From NCBI RefSeq assembly GCF_900112395.1, contig NZ_FOLN01000002.1, forward strand, positions 62,001-126,000: a stretch of DNA of 64,000 nt, written 5' to 3'. The DNA is from Algibacter lectus. GTDB lineage: Bacteria > Bacteroidota > Bacteroidia > Flavobacteriales > Flavobacteriaceae. The first letter of the stretch is position 1, and each line of letters begins with the position of its first letter. Below the pieces are notes generated by a model. It did not search any database, was not told the DNA's origin, and saw nothing but the letters and a program-made list of their open reading frames with translations. The translations under genes and the position numbers were made by a program. Positions 43,372 through 52,121 of the stretch are shown here, one piece after another.

Positions 43372-44001
43372 ATGGATTTATTTAAACAACCCAACTTATT
43401 TTCTACAAATGAAATTATAAAAACGGAATTTAATCTTCCCGGAGCGGAGGTTATATTATTTGAAAATTTTTTCTCTGTAGAAGAAAGTGATCGCCTTTAT
43501 CACAGCTTAATAGAAAATACCATTTGGGAACAGGACCAAATGACTATTTACGGAAAACAGGTAGATTTACCTAGGTTAACGGCATGGTATGGATCTGAGG
43601 ATGAACTTATGGTTTATGCTGAAAGTGAAAGTAGAATGGTGCCTTGGAATGCTGATTTACTATTTATAAAAGAACGAATAGAGCAGGAGGTTGATATTAA
43701 ATTTCAACGTTGCTTACTTAATTATTATCGCGATGGAAATGATAGTGTAGATTGGCATCAAGATTATGAAGCCGATCAACGGAAAAATACCGTTATAGGT
43801 TCTGTAACTTTTGGTGAAACTAGAAATTTTCAGTTAAAACACGCCACACGCAAAGATTTAAACCGTGTTGATATTCCTTTAGAACACGGAAGTTTCTTAA
43901 TTATGCAAGGCGCTACGCAAGACAATTGGAAACATAAAATACCAAAAACCTCTAGAAAGATTAGACCCCGAATTAATCTAACGTTTAGATGGATTGAATA
44001 A
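43372..44001 (+). CDS. alkB: AlkB-like 2-oxoglutarate/Fe(II) nucleic-acid demethylase
   Basis: The 209-residue protein carries the AlkB iron triad: His129-x-Asp131 in VDWHQDYEA and His188 in NWKHKIP. The 2-oxoglutarate site is RINLTFR (Arg200 and Arg206), matching R-x-N-L-T-F-R of E. coli AlkB. It removes alkyl groups from damaged DNA or RNA bases. It follows the BCCT gene by 48 nt on the same strand and is not adjacent to ada, unlike in enterobacteria. The size is close to AlkB. Confidence 0.92.
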   Translation: MDLFKQPNLFSTNEIIKTEFNLPGAEVILFENFFSVEESDRLYHSLIENTIWEQDQMTIYGKQVDLPRLTAWYGSEDELMVYAESESRMVPWNADLLFIKERIEQEVDIKFQRCLLNYYRDGNDSVDWHQDYEADQRKNTVIGSVTFGETRNFQLKHATRKDLNRVDIPLEHGSFLIMQGATQDNWKHKIPKTSRKIRPRINLTFRWIE

Positions 44002-44170
44002 ATTTAAAGGTAGTAATAAAGGGTTTGTTCTTATTTTATGGTACAAATAGAAGTCCATAAACATGTTTAAAGTATCAATTTTATCGAAAAGCATCCTTTT
44101 TCTTGTTTAAAACCTCGATTTATACCTAATTCACCTTTTTTTATACTTCAAATTAAAACTTAAACGCGCA

Positions 44171-44178
44171 TATATTTG
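44171..44178 (+). promoter_or_regulatory. -7 box upstream of the nitroreductase
   Basis: TATATTTG matches TAnnTTTG exactly and is 36 nt from the ATG. Confidence 0.5.
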
Positions 44179-44213
44179 CACAAACATTAAAACATCAATT
44201 AAAAAAATATAAA

Positions 44214-44888
44214 ATGAGTACGCCAAACATTGCAAAAGAAGATATTTTAAACGCATTTAATTTTAGACATGCTACTAAGGAATTTGATCCTACTAAAACG
44301 GTTTCAGATGAAGATATTAATTTCATATTAAAAACCGCTCAATTATCACCAAGTTCATTTGGTTTCGAACCTTGGCATTTCATTGTAGTTCAAGATAAAG
44401 AATTACGCGAATTATTAAAACCAGTAGCTTGGGGAGCACCTTTAAAATTAGATACAGCAAGTCATTTTATTTTAGGTTTAGCCATGAAAGCGCCTATGGT
44501 AAAGCATGATGCAGATTATATTATGCACATGATGAAGGATGTAAAACAGTTACCTCAAGATGTTATAGATATGTATTCTACTTTTTATAGAGAATTTCAA
44601 GAGCGTGATTTTGATTTAGATAGTGATAAAAAATTATTCGATTGGTCTTCTAAGCAAGCTTACATCGCTTTAGGAAATATGATGACAGCTGCCGCTTTAA
44701 CAGGTATTGATAGTTGCCCAATAGAAGGTTTTCATCAAGAAAAAGCAGAAGCTTTATTACAAGAAAAATTTGGTGTAGACACAAATAAATATGGCTTAGC
44801 TTACATGGCAGCCTTTGGATATAGAAAAGAAGATCCGGCGCATGGTAAATCTAGAAGGAACTTAGATGATATTGTAACTTGGAAATAA
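44214..44888 (+). CDS. NfsB-like nitroreductase family protein
   Basis: The 224-residue FMN protein starts ILNAFNFRHATKEFDPTK, the conserved Arg-His region that binds FMN phosphate. It continues LKTAQLSPSSFGFEPWHFIVV and ends with the substrate/FMN block YGLAYMAAFGYRKEDPA. It should reduce nitro compounds, quinones or related electrophiles with NAD(P)H. It has its own promoter and terminator, so it is a single-gene unit. It is part of a cluster of electrophile-handling genes. Confidence 0.9.
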   Translation: MSTPNIAKEDILNAFNFRHATKEFDPTKTVSDEDINFILKTAQLSPSSFGFEPWHFIVVQDKELRELLKPVAWGAPLKLDTASHFILGLAMKAPMVKHDADYIMHMMKDVKQLPQDVIDMYSTFYREFQERDFDLDSDKKLFDWSSKQAYIALGNMMTAAALTGIDSCPIEGFHQEKAEALLQEKFGVDTNKYGLAYMAAFGYRKEDPAHGKSRRNLDDIVTWK

Positions 44889-44926
44889 GTCTCTAATTAC
44901 CAAGTTTGTAATAATCAATTTTGTTA

Positions 44927-44968
44927 AAATGCTGAAATTAATTTTTTAATTAATCTCAGCATTTCTTA
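44927..44968 (+). terminator. rho-independent terminator after the nitroreductase
   Basis: AAATGCTGA (44927-44935) pairs with TCAGCATTT (44956-44964) around an inner ATTAAT/ATTAAT stem, followed by TCTTAT. The stem is long and near-perfect. Confidence 0.8.
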
Positions 44969-45069
44969 TATTAAACCAATTCGTAAAATAAATATTAAAA
45001 ATAAATTAAAATTGATTTGGTGAAACAGAAGTAATTCAAGTTCTTTCCAGATTAAAATTTTCGCATTAA

Positions 45070-45693
45070 ATGGATAACCTAATTACCTTTGCAATAACCG
45101 TATTTACTGGTTTTTTTGCTATTACTAACCCTATTTCAAACATGACTGTTTTTGTATCCTTAACACAAGGTGCGCATAAACAGACCAAAGATGCCATCAA
45201 TAAAAAGGCAAATATCATTGCTTTTATAATTGTTGTGGTGTTTATTCTTTTGGGAAAATATATTTTTGAACTATTCAATATTAGTATTCCTGCCTTTAAA
45301 ATTACAGGTGGAATTTTAATATTTTTTATAGGTTTCGAAATGTTACAGTCTAAACAATCGAATGTAAAGAGTTTAAACGATGTCCATATTGAAGAAGATA
45401 TTGCCGTTTCGCCATTAGCAATACCAATTTTAGCAGGTCCAGGAACTATTGTAACAGCCATGAACTTTGTATCAAACGCTGCACCATTACAAATGTTTAT
45501 GGTGATTCTTATTTTTGGATCTATGAGTTTAATAACCTATTTCACTTTTAAGTTAAGCGACCATATTGTTAAGTTTGTAGGGTATAATGTTATTTCTGTA
45601 ATAGGAAAAATAATGGGTTTAATAATTGCCATTATTGGGACAGGTATGATTATTCAAGGTATTAAAATTTCTTTCGATTTAATATCGAACTAG
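45070..45693 (+). CDS. MarC-family integral membrane protein
   Basis: The 207-residue protein has six hydrophobic segments and the MarC signatures (TGFFAITNPISNMTVFVSL, ITGGILIFFIGFEML, VSPLAIPILAGPGTIVTAMN). The family is sometimes called a multiple-antibiotic-resistance transporter, but its true function is not established. It lies 43 nt upstream of kefF on the same strand and could be the first gene of that unit. The length is normal. Confidence 0.9.
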   Translation: MDNLITFAITVFTGFFAITNPISNMTVFVSLTQGAHKQTKDAINKKANIIAFIIVVVFILLGKYIFELFNISIPAFKITGGILIFFIGFEMLQSKQSNVKSLNDVHIEEDIAVSPLAIPILAGPGTIVTAMNFVSNAAPLQMFMVILIFGSMSLITYFTFKLSDHIVKFVGYNVISVIGKIMGLIIAIIGTGMIIQGIKISFDLISN

Positions 45694-45736
45694 TTCTTTA
45701 ACTTTAAATGCTGGAAAGCAATAAATTGATAGTCAT

Positions 45737-46333
45737 ATGAAAAAAATATTAATTTTGTTTTCGCATCCAAAGTTTGAAAAATCTAGGGCAAATACAATAC
45801 TTGTTGATCATGTAAAAAATAAGGAAGGCGTTACTTTTCATGATTTATATGAGAAATATCCAGATTTTCATATTAATGTTAAAGCTGAAAAAGAACTACT
45901 AGAACAGCATGATGTTATTATTTGGCATCATCCGTTTTATTGGTATAGTTGTCCGCCTTTAATGAAGCAGTGGATCGATATGGTTCTGGAGTTTGGTTGG
46001 GCTTACGGTCCAAACACTAATGCTTTAGAATCTAAAACCTGCCTAAATGTAATTACTACAGGAGGCTCTAAGGAATTATATTGCTCTCAGGGTTCCAATA
46101 GTTTTACAGTAAATCAATTCTTAAGGCCTTTTGAACAAACAGCTAATCTGTGCGGTATGACTTATTTTCCGCCTTTTGCTGTTATGGGGACGCATAATTT
46201 AGATGATGAGGACTTAATAAATCACGCTAAACAATATAGCGATTTAATCGATTTATTGCAGCAAGATTACACCTTAGGAGATTTTAATGGCTGTGCTTTT
46301 TTAAATGATATACCAGAACTAAATAACGCTTAA
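45737..46333 (+). CDS. kefF: KefF-like NAD(P)H-dependent flavodoxin-fold oxidoreductase
   Basis: The 198-residue protein is a WrbA/KefF/MdaB-type flavoprotein. It starts with ILILFSHPKFEKSRAN, where FMN binding begins, and has the family motif WHHPFYWYSCPPLMKQWID with the later GGSKELYCSQGSN. In E. coli KefF activates the KefC potassium efflux channel and reduces quinones. The kefC gene starts 5 nt downstream, so functional coupling is nearly certain. Confidence 0.9.
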   Translation: MKKILILFSHPKFEKSRANTILVDHVKNKEGVTFHDLYEKYPDFHINVKAEKELLEQHDVIIWHHPFYWYSCPPLMKQWIDMVLEFGWAYGPNTNALESKTCLNVITTGGSKELYCSQGSNSFTVNQFLRPFEQTANLCGMTYFPPFAVMGTHNLDDEDLINHAKQYSDLIDLLQQDYTLGDFNGCAFLNDIPELNNA

Positions 46334-46338
46334 TTATT

Positions 46339-48228
46339 ATGACAGGAAGTATCCTTTTTGAAGCCATTGTATTTTTAGCAGGAGCCATTATTTGCGTATC
46401 TATCGCCAAACGTTTGGGCTTAAGTTCCGTTATTGGTTATCTGCTTGCCGGGGTTTTAATAGGGCCTTATGTTTTTGGTTTTATTGGTACTGAAGGTGAG
46501 GATATTATGCATTTTGCTGAATTTGGCGTTGTTGTGATGCTATTTTTAATAGGATTAGAAATAGAGCCAAAAAACTTTTGGAACATGCGGAAAACCATTG
46601 TAGGCATGGGTGGCATACAAGTGGGTGGCACCATGTTACTCTCTTATATTTTATTTACTGTTTTAGGTTTCGAATGGAAAGTGGGTTTAGTTATTTCCAT
46701 GGCCGTAGCATTATCATCTACCGCAATTGCTATGCAAACTATAAAAGAGAAAGGTTTAATGGAAACCACTTTTGGATCTTCGTCATTTTCTATTTTATTA
46801 TTTCAAGATATTATAGTTATTTTCATGTTGGGTTTTATTCCGTTATTATCTAATACAGATGCTAGCGCTTCCGCGGAAAACGTGAGCGACCATACCAACT
46901 TGTTAGATGGTTTACCATTAGGTTTACAAACTTTATCTATTATTTTATCGGTAGTTGTAATTATAGTCGCAGGCCGTTATTTAATAGTACCTATGCTTCG
47001 TAAAGTTGCCAAAACTGGTGTTAGAGAATTATTGATAGCAGCAGCTTTTTTAATTGTTTTTGGTATTTCACTTTTAATGGAATTTGTTGGCTTAAGTCCT
47101 GCTTTAGGCGCTTTTTTAGGTGGCGTTGTATTATCCAATAGTGAATTTAAACACGAGTTAGAAAGTACCTTAGAACCTTTTAAAAACTTAATGCTAGGCT
47201 TGTTTTTTATGGCTGTAGGCGCATCAATAAATTTTATTGTTATAGCAAATAGTCCGTTAGAAATTGGTGGTATTTTGGTTGCTATTATTATATTAAAAGG
47301 TATTGTATTATATATTACAGGCCATATTTTTAAACTGAAATTAGATCAAAAACTACTGCTTACTTGCAGTTTGGCTCAAATTGGAGAATTTGCTTTTGTA
47401 TTACTATCGTTTGCTTTTGGATTAAATATTTTAGAACAAGAACAAATGGATATGATGTTGGTAATAACGGCACTTAGTATGTCTTTAACGCCAATTATTG
47501 GTATTATTAACGAACGTTTTATACTCCCAAGAACAGGCACAAAAGAGTCTTTAAAACGACCAATGGATCATATCGCGAAAACTCAAAAAATTATATTAGT
47601 AGGTTTTGGTCACTTCGGAAGTACTATTGGGCGTTTTCTGCGATCTCATGGTGTAGAAGCTACTATTTTAGATCACGACTCTAACCGTGTTGATTTTCTA
47701 CGGAAAATGGGATTTGAGGTTTATTATGGTGATGCTACACGTCTCGATTTATTAGAATCGGCAGGTATTGCAGAGGCTAAAATTGTTATTTGCGCTACCA
47801 ATAAAATCTCGGTTTCAAAAGCCATTGGTAAAATTATAAAAGAGAAATATCCACATGTAGAATTCATGATTCGTACTAAAAATAGATATGATGCTTATGA
47901 ACTACTTAACCTTGGAAATGAAAATATTTACCGAGAATCTTTAGAAACTTCACTTACGTTGGCTAAAGATGTTTTGAGTAAAATGGGCTTTAGAAAATAT
48001 ACTTTAAACCGACAAGTTCAAAATTTTATTAAGTATGATGAGGATAGTTTAAGACGTTTATCGCAAGAGCCTAAAGACGAAAAAAACTATATATTCAAGG
48101 CTAAAAAAGAACTTGAGCAACAAGAGAAATTCTTAAATGAAGATTTTAAACGCGGCATTGTAGAATACGATAATCACTGGGATAGCGAACATATTAGAAA
48201 GGTTTTAAACAAAACTAAAAAAGGATAA
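46339..48228 (+). CDS. kefC: KefB/KefC-type glutathione-regulated K+/H+ antiporter
   Basis: The 629-residue protein has about 12 transmembrane helices (1-390) of the CPA2 family, with FAEFGVVVMLFLIGLEIEP as the typical fold segment. An RCK_N domain follows (about 415-530, ILVGFGHFGSTIGRFLRSHG, AKIVICA). A basic C-terminal tail follows. It mediates K+ efflux that acidifies the cytoplasm and protects against electrophiles. It needs KefF, which is encoded 5 nt upstream. Whether gating is by glutathione or another thiol is uncertain, because many Bacteroidota lack glutathione synthesis. A terminator overlaps the stop codon. Confidence 0.93.
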   Translation: MTGSILFEAIVFLAGAIICVSIAKRLGLSSVIGYLLAGVLIGPYVFGFIGTEGEDIMHFAEFGVVVMLFLIGLEIEPKNFWNMRKTIVGMGGIQVGGTMLLSYILFTVLGFEWKVGLVISMAVALSSTAIAMQTIKEKGLMETTFGSSSFSILLFQDIIVIFMLGFIPLLSNTDASASAENVSDHTNLLDGLPLGLQTLSIILSVVVIIVAGRYLIVPMLRKVAKTGVRELLIAAAFLIVFGISLLMEFVGLSPALGAFLGGVVLSNSEFKHELESTLEPFKNLMLGLFFMAVGASINFIVIANSPLEIGGILVAIIILKGIVLYITGHIFKLKLDQKLLLTCSLAQIGEFAFVLLSFAFGLNILEQEQMDMMLVITALSMSLTPIIGIINERFILPRTGTKESLKRPMDHIAKTQKIILVGFGHFGSTIGRFLRSHGVEATILDHDSNRVDFLRKMGFEVYYGDATRLDLLESAGIAEAKIVICATNKISVSKAIGKIIKEKYPHVEFMIRTKNRYDAYELLNLGNENIYRESLETSLTLAKDVLSKMGFRKYTLNRQVQNFIKYDEDSLRRLSQEPKDEKNYIFKAKKELEQQEKFLNEDFKRGIVEYDNHWDSEHIRKVLNKTKKG

Positions 48229-48250
48229 CTTTTCTTTAAAAGTTATCCTT
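48221..48250. terminator. terminator overlapping the kefC stop codon
   Basis: AAGGATAACTTTT (48221-48233) pairs perfectly with AAAAGTTATCCTT (48238-48250) with a 4-nt loop. The stop codon TAA (48226-48228) lies inside the left arm. It may also serve the convergent beta-helix gene. Confidence 0.8.
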
Positions 48251-48277
48251 AATTTTAAATCTTTAATTTTTATCGAT

Positions 48278-49663
48278 TTACCAGCCATCTAGCACACATT
48301 GCATGGTATAAGGCGCTGTTTCATCTAGAGGTAATTCTTCTAAATTATCTCCCAAATAGTTTCCGCTAGCAAAACCTGTGGTGTTTTTAAAACGGTAAGA
48401 CCAGCAATATCTCAGGTTGGTGAATTCTTCAGAATAAGTAACAAGATTATCAATTAAAGTAACATTTTCAAAATCTGAAAACGCTACAAAATATCCTAAA
48501 AATTGGTTGCGTCTTACATCGGCATCCGAGCTGTTATACATGTACATGCCACAGTTATTCATTATGTTTTCGTGTACGTAAGTGGTTTTGTTGTGGCCTT
48601 TATCACCACCGCTAGAATATTGAATATAACCTAACCTGCCATTAGCAGAACCACTAACCATGGTTACCGTATTACGTGCAATAATATTATGGGTTTTATG
48701 CCAGCTTACTATTGGGCCATCGGTATATTCGCTATCGTCACCTTGCTCCATAATATTATCGAGAATATATACGTTTTCTCCTGTTGCATTTACTATATCG
48801 CCTCCAGAATTATGATGAAAATAATTGTCTTCTATTAAAATATCTTCGTCCACACGACCCGGACCTTCTATGTCAATGCCAAATTGTGGCGAGGTTCCGT
48901 TAATGTGGTGTATTTCATTATTAGTTATTTCAATACGCACACCACCAACAATAGAAATTCCTTGGCGTCTATTATTATAAATGTTGTTGTTAATAAAAGT
49001 TACATCGTTAGAATCGAGAACCAAAGATCCGTCGCCTGTTACATCATGGATTTCCATGTTTTCTATTAAAACATTATTGTTGTCCCAAACGCAAATACCA
49101 TGGCCTTCATCATGAGCGGTACTTCCATCATCACGAGTTGTAAAAGTGTGCGAATCACGTTCACCTTTTATTTCGCCATCTCTTACAATTATATTATCGC
49201 CGTTTAAGCGTAAAACGCAATAATTCCATTTGTTATTGGCATCAATAGATAGCACAGCATTTTCACTAAAAACAAACTCAGTATTATCATATATTTCTAT
49301 GCCACCGTAATAAATATCGTTAATGTCTTCGCCAACCAAATAATTGCCATTTGGTAAAATAACGCGAGTATAACCTTCGTTATGTGCCCAATCTATGGCT
49401 GCTTGTAAATTTTCGGTAGTTTTAATAACATCCGAATTTGTATTCGGAATATCCCAAAAATCCAAATCGATTGTGTATTCTGTTATAAAAGAAATTTCAG
49501 GTAACTGCGCATTAAAAGTTCTAATAGGCAAACCTTCTTCATCTAAATCTTCTTGATTTACGGGTTCAGTTTCATCATCTGTAATGCCTTCATATTGATC
49601 ATGTCCACAAGAACTTACTAGAATAAAAATTGAGAATAATAGGTAATAAGGTAAGGTTTTCAT
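48278..49663 (-). CDS. right-handed parallel beta-helix lipoprotein
   Basis: The 461-residue protein has a lipoprotein signal ending LVSSC (Cys19). From about residue 95 to 420 it is a beta-helix of repeated Asn/Asp-rich turns (GGIEIYDNTEFVF, NIIVRDGEIKGERD, NVLIENMEIHDVTGDG, NDVTFINNNIYNN, VRIEITNNEIHHING). That architecture is shared by pectate lyases, alginate epimerases and many surface adhesins. I see no obvious catalytic Lys-Arg pair or calcium site, so enzyme activity is uncertain. It is alone, not in a polysaccharide utilisation locus. It is probably a surface protein or carbohydrate-active lyase. Confidence 0.85.
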   Translation of the reverse strand: MKTLPYYLLFSIFILVSSCGHDQYEGITDDETEPVNQEDLDEEGLPIRTFNAQLPEISFITEYTIDLDFWDIPNTNSDVIKTTENLQAAIDWAHNEGYTRVILPNGNYLVGEDINDIYYGGIEIYDNTEFVFSENAVLSIDANNKWNYCVLRLNGDNIIVRDGEIKGERDSHTFTTRDDGSTAHDEGHGICVWDNNNVLIENMEIHDVTGDGSLVLDSNDVTFINNNIYNNRRQGISIVGGVRIEITNNEIHHINGTSPQFGIDIEGPGRVDEDILIEDNYFHHNSGGDIVNATGENVYILDNIMEQGDDSEYTDGPIVSWHKTHNIIARNTVTMVSGSANGRLGYIQYSSGGDKGHNKTTYVHENIMNNCGMYMYNSSDADVRRNQFLGYFVAFSDFENVTLIDNLVTYSEEFTNLRYCWSYRFKNTTGFASGNYLGDNLEELPLDETAPYTMQCVLDGW

Positions 49664-49903
49664 TAATTCATTTTAAAATAATAATACATATTGAACAAAT
49701 TGATAAAGCATATTTTTGATTATTAATAAGCATCAATTTAGTCTAAACAAGAAAACGAATGTTATTTCAGAATAGTATAAAATGCTTAATTTTTCGATAA
49801 ACGACATATTCTTAAATCATGTCATTTATAAAATCTTAAAAAACAAACTGTTCCAATCTAAAATAAAAAAGGCTATTTCATTCATATAAAACAATCATTT
49901 TAG

Positions 49904-49911
49904 CATCTTTG
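49904..49911 (+). promoter_or_regulatory. possible -7 box next to the Crp/Fnr gene
   Basis: CATCTTTG at 49904-49911 is close to the common TATCTTTG box, but it ends only 3 nt before the ATG at 49915. If used, the mRNA would be nearly leaderless or the real start is further downstream. Confidence 0.3.
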
Positions 49912-49914
49912 TAT

Positions 49915-50490
49915 ATGCATCAATCTATAACAAAACACATACAAAATCATATAAAGCCAACAGTTGCGGATATGCAATTATTTTACGCGGCTCTAAATGA
50001 AATTTCTGTTGCTAAAGGTCAGTTTTTACTAAAACCAGGCACTACAGTAAAACATGAATATTTTGTAGTTAAAGGCTGTTTAAAAGGTTATTATATAGAT
50101 GAAAAGGGCAGTAGACATATTATTCAGTTTGCTGTAGAGAATTGGTGGATTGGTGATTTTGATGCCTTTTACAACCAAGTACCATCGAGATTATATATTG
50201 AAGCAATTGAAGATTCTCAGTTATTATCTATCAATTATGGTAGCCTTCAAAACATATATAATAAAGCGCCAATTTTCGAACGTTATTTTAGAGTTTTGGT
50301 TACTCAAGCTTTTATTTCTCAACGTAAACGCATTCTATCTACTTTAGAGAAAAACACTAAAGAACGATATATAGAATTCTGTACATCGTATCCAAATATT
50401 GAAAACCGAGTTCCTAATTACGACATCGCAAATTACTTAGGTGTATCTCCAGAAAACCTAAGTAGAGTAAGGAAACAGATGAAAAGTTAA
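49915..50490 (+). CDS. Crp/Fnr-family transcriptional regulator
   Basis: I use ATG at 49915 (191 aa); a TTG 6 nt upstream is also in frame. The N-terminal cyclic-nucleotide-binding-like barrel (about 20-120) includes TVKHEYFVVKGCLKGYYID and FAVENWWIGDFDAF. The C-terminal helix-turn-helix is PNYDIANYLGVSPENLSRVRKQM. The recognition helix has E-x-x-S-R (Glu180, Ser183, Arg184), the same residues that let E. coli FNR read TTGAT. There is no Cys cluster for an Fe-S centre; two cysteines are present. An FNR-like site lies 12-25 nt after its stop, immediately before the OYE operon, which it probably regulates. Confidence 0.9.
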   Translation: MHQSITKHIQNHIKPTVADMQLFYAALNEISVAKGQFLLKPGTTVKHEYFVVKGCLKGYYIDEKGSRHIIQFAVENWWIGDFDAFYNQVPSRLYIEAIEDSQLLSINYGSLQNIYNKAPIFERYFRVLVTQAFISQRKRILSTLEKNTKERYIEFCTSYPNIENRVPNYDIANYLGVSPENLSRVRKQMKS

Positions 50491-50501
50491 AACTTTCTTA
50501 A

Positions 50502-50515
50502 TTGATATAGGTCAA
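50502..50515 (+). promoter_or_regulatory. FNR/CRP-like operator upstream of the OYE operon
   Basis: TTGATATAGGTCAA is TTGAT-N4-GTCAA, one base off the FNR consensus TTGAT-N4-ATCAA. Its centre is about 42 nt upstream of the start point predicted from the TAACTTTG box, a class II activator position. The adjacent regulator has the matching E-x-x-S-R recognition helix. Confidence 0.65.
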
Positions 50516-50537
50516 TGAGATTGGCAAACATGTCTTG

Positions 50538-50545
50538 TAACTTTG
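50538..50545 (+). promoter_or_regulatory. -7 box of the OYE-osmC-adh operon
   Basis: TAACTTTG matches TAnnTTTG exactly, 27 nt before the ATG at 50572. It lacks a good -33 TTG, as expected of an activator-dependent promoter. Its position also argues against the upstream ATG at 50515 as the start of the reductase. Confidence 0.65.
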
Positions 50546-50571
50546 TTCTAAGTAACAATTTACATTACAAC

Positions 50572-51666
50572 ATGAGCAAGCAACCTTTATTAGTACCATA
50601 TAACAAGAATATAAATCTTAAAAACAGAGTCGTAATGGCTCCCATGACACGTAGTCGTGCAAACAACGAAGGTAAAGTAGCAACCGATGAATTACAAGGC
50701 TTGTATTACGAGCAACGTGCTTCGGCAGGTTTGATTATTTCTGAAGGTTCTCAGGTATCTGAGCAGGCCGTTGGATACATTAATACACCAGGAATCCATA
50801 CCGATGCCCAAGTTGAAGGCTGGAAAAAAGTAACAAAACGTGTGCACGATAAAGGCGGAAAAATCTTTATTCAGTTATGGCACGTTGGGCGTATGTCGCA
50901 TCCAGATTTTCATAACGGAGAATTACCGGTTTCGGCGTCAGCCTTAAATCCGCACGCAAAATCATTCACTCCAGAAGGTTTTAAAGACACTGTAGCCGCT
51001 AGAGAAATGACTATTGAAGACATTAAACAAACGGTTAAAGATTTTCAAAATGCAGCAGCAAATGCTGTAAAAGCAGGTTTTGATGGTGTAGAGATTCATT
51101 CATCAAACGGGTATTTATTTCACCAATTTTTTAACGGAACATCTAACAAAAGAACAGATGAATACGGCGGAAGTTTTGAGAACAGAACTCGTTTTTTCTT
51201 TGAAGTTCTAGAGGCTATGAAAGAGGTTATTCCGCAGGAAAAAATAGGTGTTCGTTTTAATCCTTCTTTAGATGGATTGTTCGGAATTACGATGGATGAG
51301 GAAACCATTCCAACGTTCGAATACATTATAAAAAAACTAAACGATTACAATTTAGCATACGTACATTTATCTGAACCTTTTACAGATGTATCTGAAATTC
51401 CTTTTGCTGTAACCGAAATAGCGAAACATTTTAGACCCTTATACAACGGTACTTTAATGATTAACACCGCTTTCGATCAAGAAAAAGGAAATAAAGTGCT
51501 AGAAGATGGTGATGCCGATTTAATAGCTTATGGTAAACCTTTTATTTCAAATCCAGATTTAGTAGAGCGTTTTGAAAACAATTTGGAATTAGCCGAATGG
51601 GATCAAGAGACCTTTTACACAACCGGAGCAAAGGGCTATACCGATTATCCAAAAGCTTCTAAATAA
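50572..51666 (+). CDS. Old Yellow Enzyme-type alkene reductase
   Basis: I choose ATG at 50572 (364 aa), downstream of the predicted promoter. The FMN TIM barrel begins KNRVVMAPMTRSRAN. Active-site residues follow: VEIHSSNGYLFHQFFN (the His-x-x-Asn pair that binds the substrate carbonyl), then RTDEYGGSFENRTRF, and the C-terminal DADLIAYGKPFISNPDLVERF for phosphate binding. NAD(P)H-dependent reduction of activated C=C bonds (enals, N-ethylmaleimide, nitro esters) is the expected activity. It is the first gene of a three-gene operon with OsmC and an alcohol dehydrogenase. Confidence 0.94.
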   Translation: MSKQPLLVPYNKNINLKNRVVMAPMTRSRANNEGKVATDELQGLYYEQRASAGLIISEGSQVSEQAVGYINTPGIHTDAQVEGWKKVTKRVHDKGGKIFIQLWHVGRMSHPDFHNGELPVSASALNPHAKSFTPEGFKDTVAAREMTIEDIKQTVKDFQNAAANAVKAGFDGVEIHSSNGYLFHQFFNGTSNKRTDEYGGSFENRTRFFFEVLEAMKEVIPQEKIGVRFNPSLDGLFGITMDEETIPTFEYIIKKLNDYNLAYVHLSEPFTDVSEIPFAVTEIAKHFRPLYNGTLMINTAFDQEKGNKVLEDGDADLIAYGKPFISNPDLVERFENNLELAEWDQETFYTTGAKGYTDYPKASK

Positions 51667-51693
51667 TTAGAAGTTTAACTTAAAACACACAAC

Positions 51694-52119
51694 ATGAAAT
51701 TTACAAGAAAAGCAAATGCCGAATGGAAAGGAAGTGGTAAAGACGGACAAGGAAATATCTCTACAGGAAGTAAAGTTTTAGATAAAACACAATATTCATT
51801 TCATACACGTTTTGAAGATGGTGAAAAAGGAACAAACCCAGAAGAGTTAATTGGTGCAGCACATGCAGGCTGTTTTGCCATGCAATTGAGCTTTTTGTTA
51901 AACGAAAATAATTTTACAGCAACAACTTTAGATGTTGATGCTACCGTTAATTTTGAAGATGGCGCTATTACAAAAGTTACCTTAAATTTAGTAGGTGATG
52001 TGCCTGAAATAGATGCTGAGCAATTTCAGCAAATAGCACACAAGGCAAAAGAGGTTTGTCCAATATCGAAGTTATTAAATACAGAAATAGAACTTAAAGT
52101 AACATTAAAAAAATCATAA
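51694..52119 (+). CDS. osmC: OsmC-family peroxide/organic hydroperoxide protein
   Basis: The 141-residue protein matches OsmC: RKANAEWKGSGKDGQGNIST at the start, then PEELIGAAHAGCFAMQLSF (first redox Cys) and KEVCPISKLL (second redox Cys). The family reduces organic hydroperoxides. It lies 27 nt after the alkene reductase and 2 nt before the alcohol dehydrogenase, and all three are co-directional. It is closer to the OsmC branch than to Ohr, judged by the N-terminal region. Confidence 0.94.
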   Translation: MKFTRKANAEWKGSGKDGQGNISTGSKVLDKTQYSFHTRFEDGEKGTNPEELIGAAHAGCFAMQLSFLLNENNFTATTLDVDATVNFEDGAITKVTLNLVGDVPEIDAEQFQQIAHKAKEVCPISKLLNTEIELKVTLKKS

Positions 52120-52121
52120 TA

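Noticed and set aside
45066-45461. Open frame of 131 codons antisense to marC
   Set aside because: marC is unmistakable; the antisense frame has no recognisable domain and is explained by the hydrophobic composition of the true gene.
49716-49736. TTGAT-N11-ATCAA inverted repeat upstream of the Crp/Fnr gene
   Set aside because: The spacer is 11 nt rather than 4, so it does not fit an FNR-family site; it is likely chance in AT-rich DNA.
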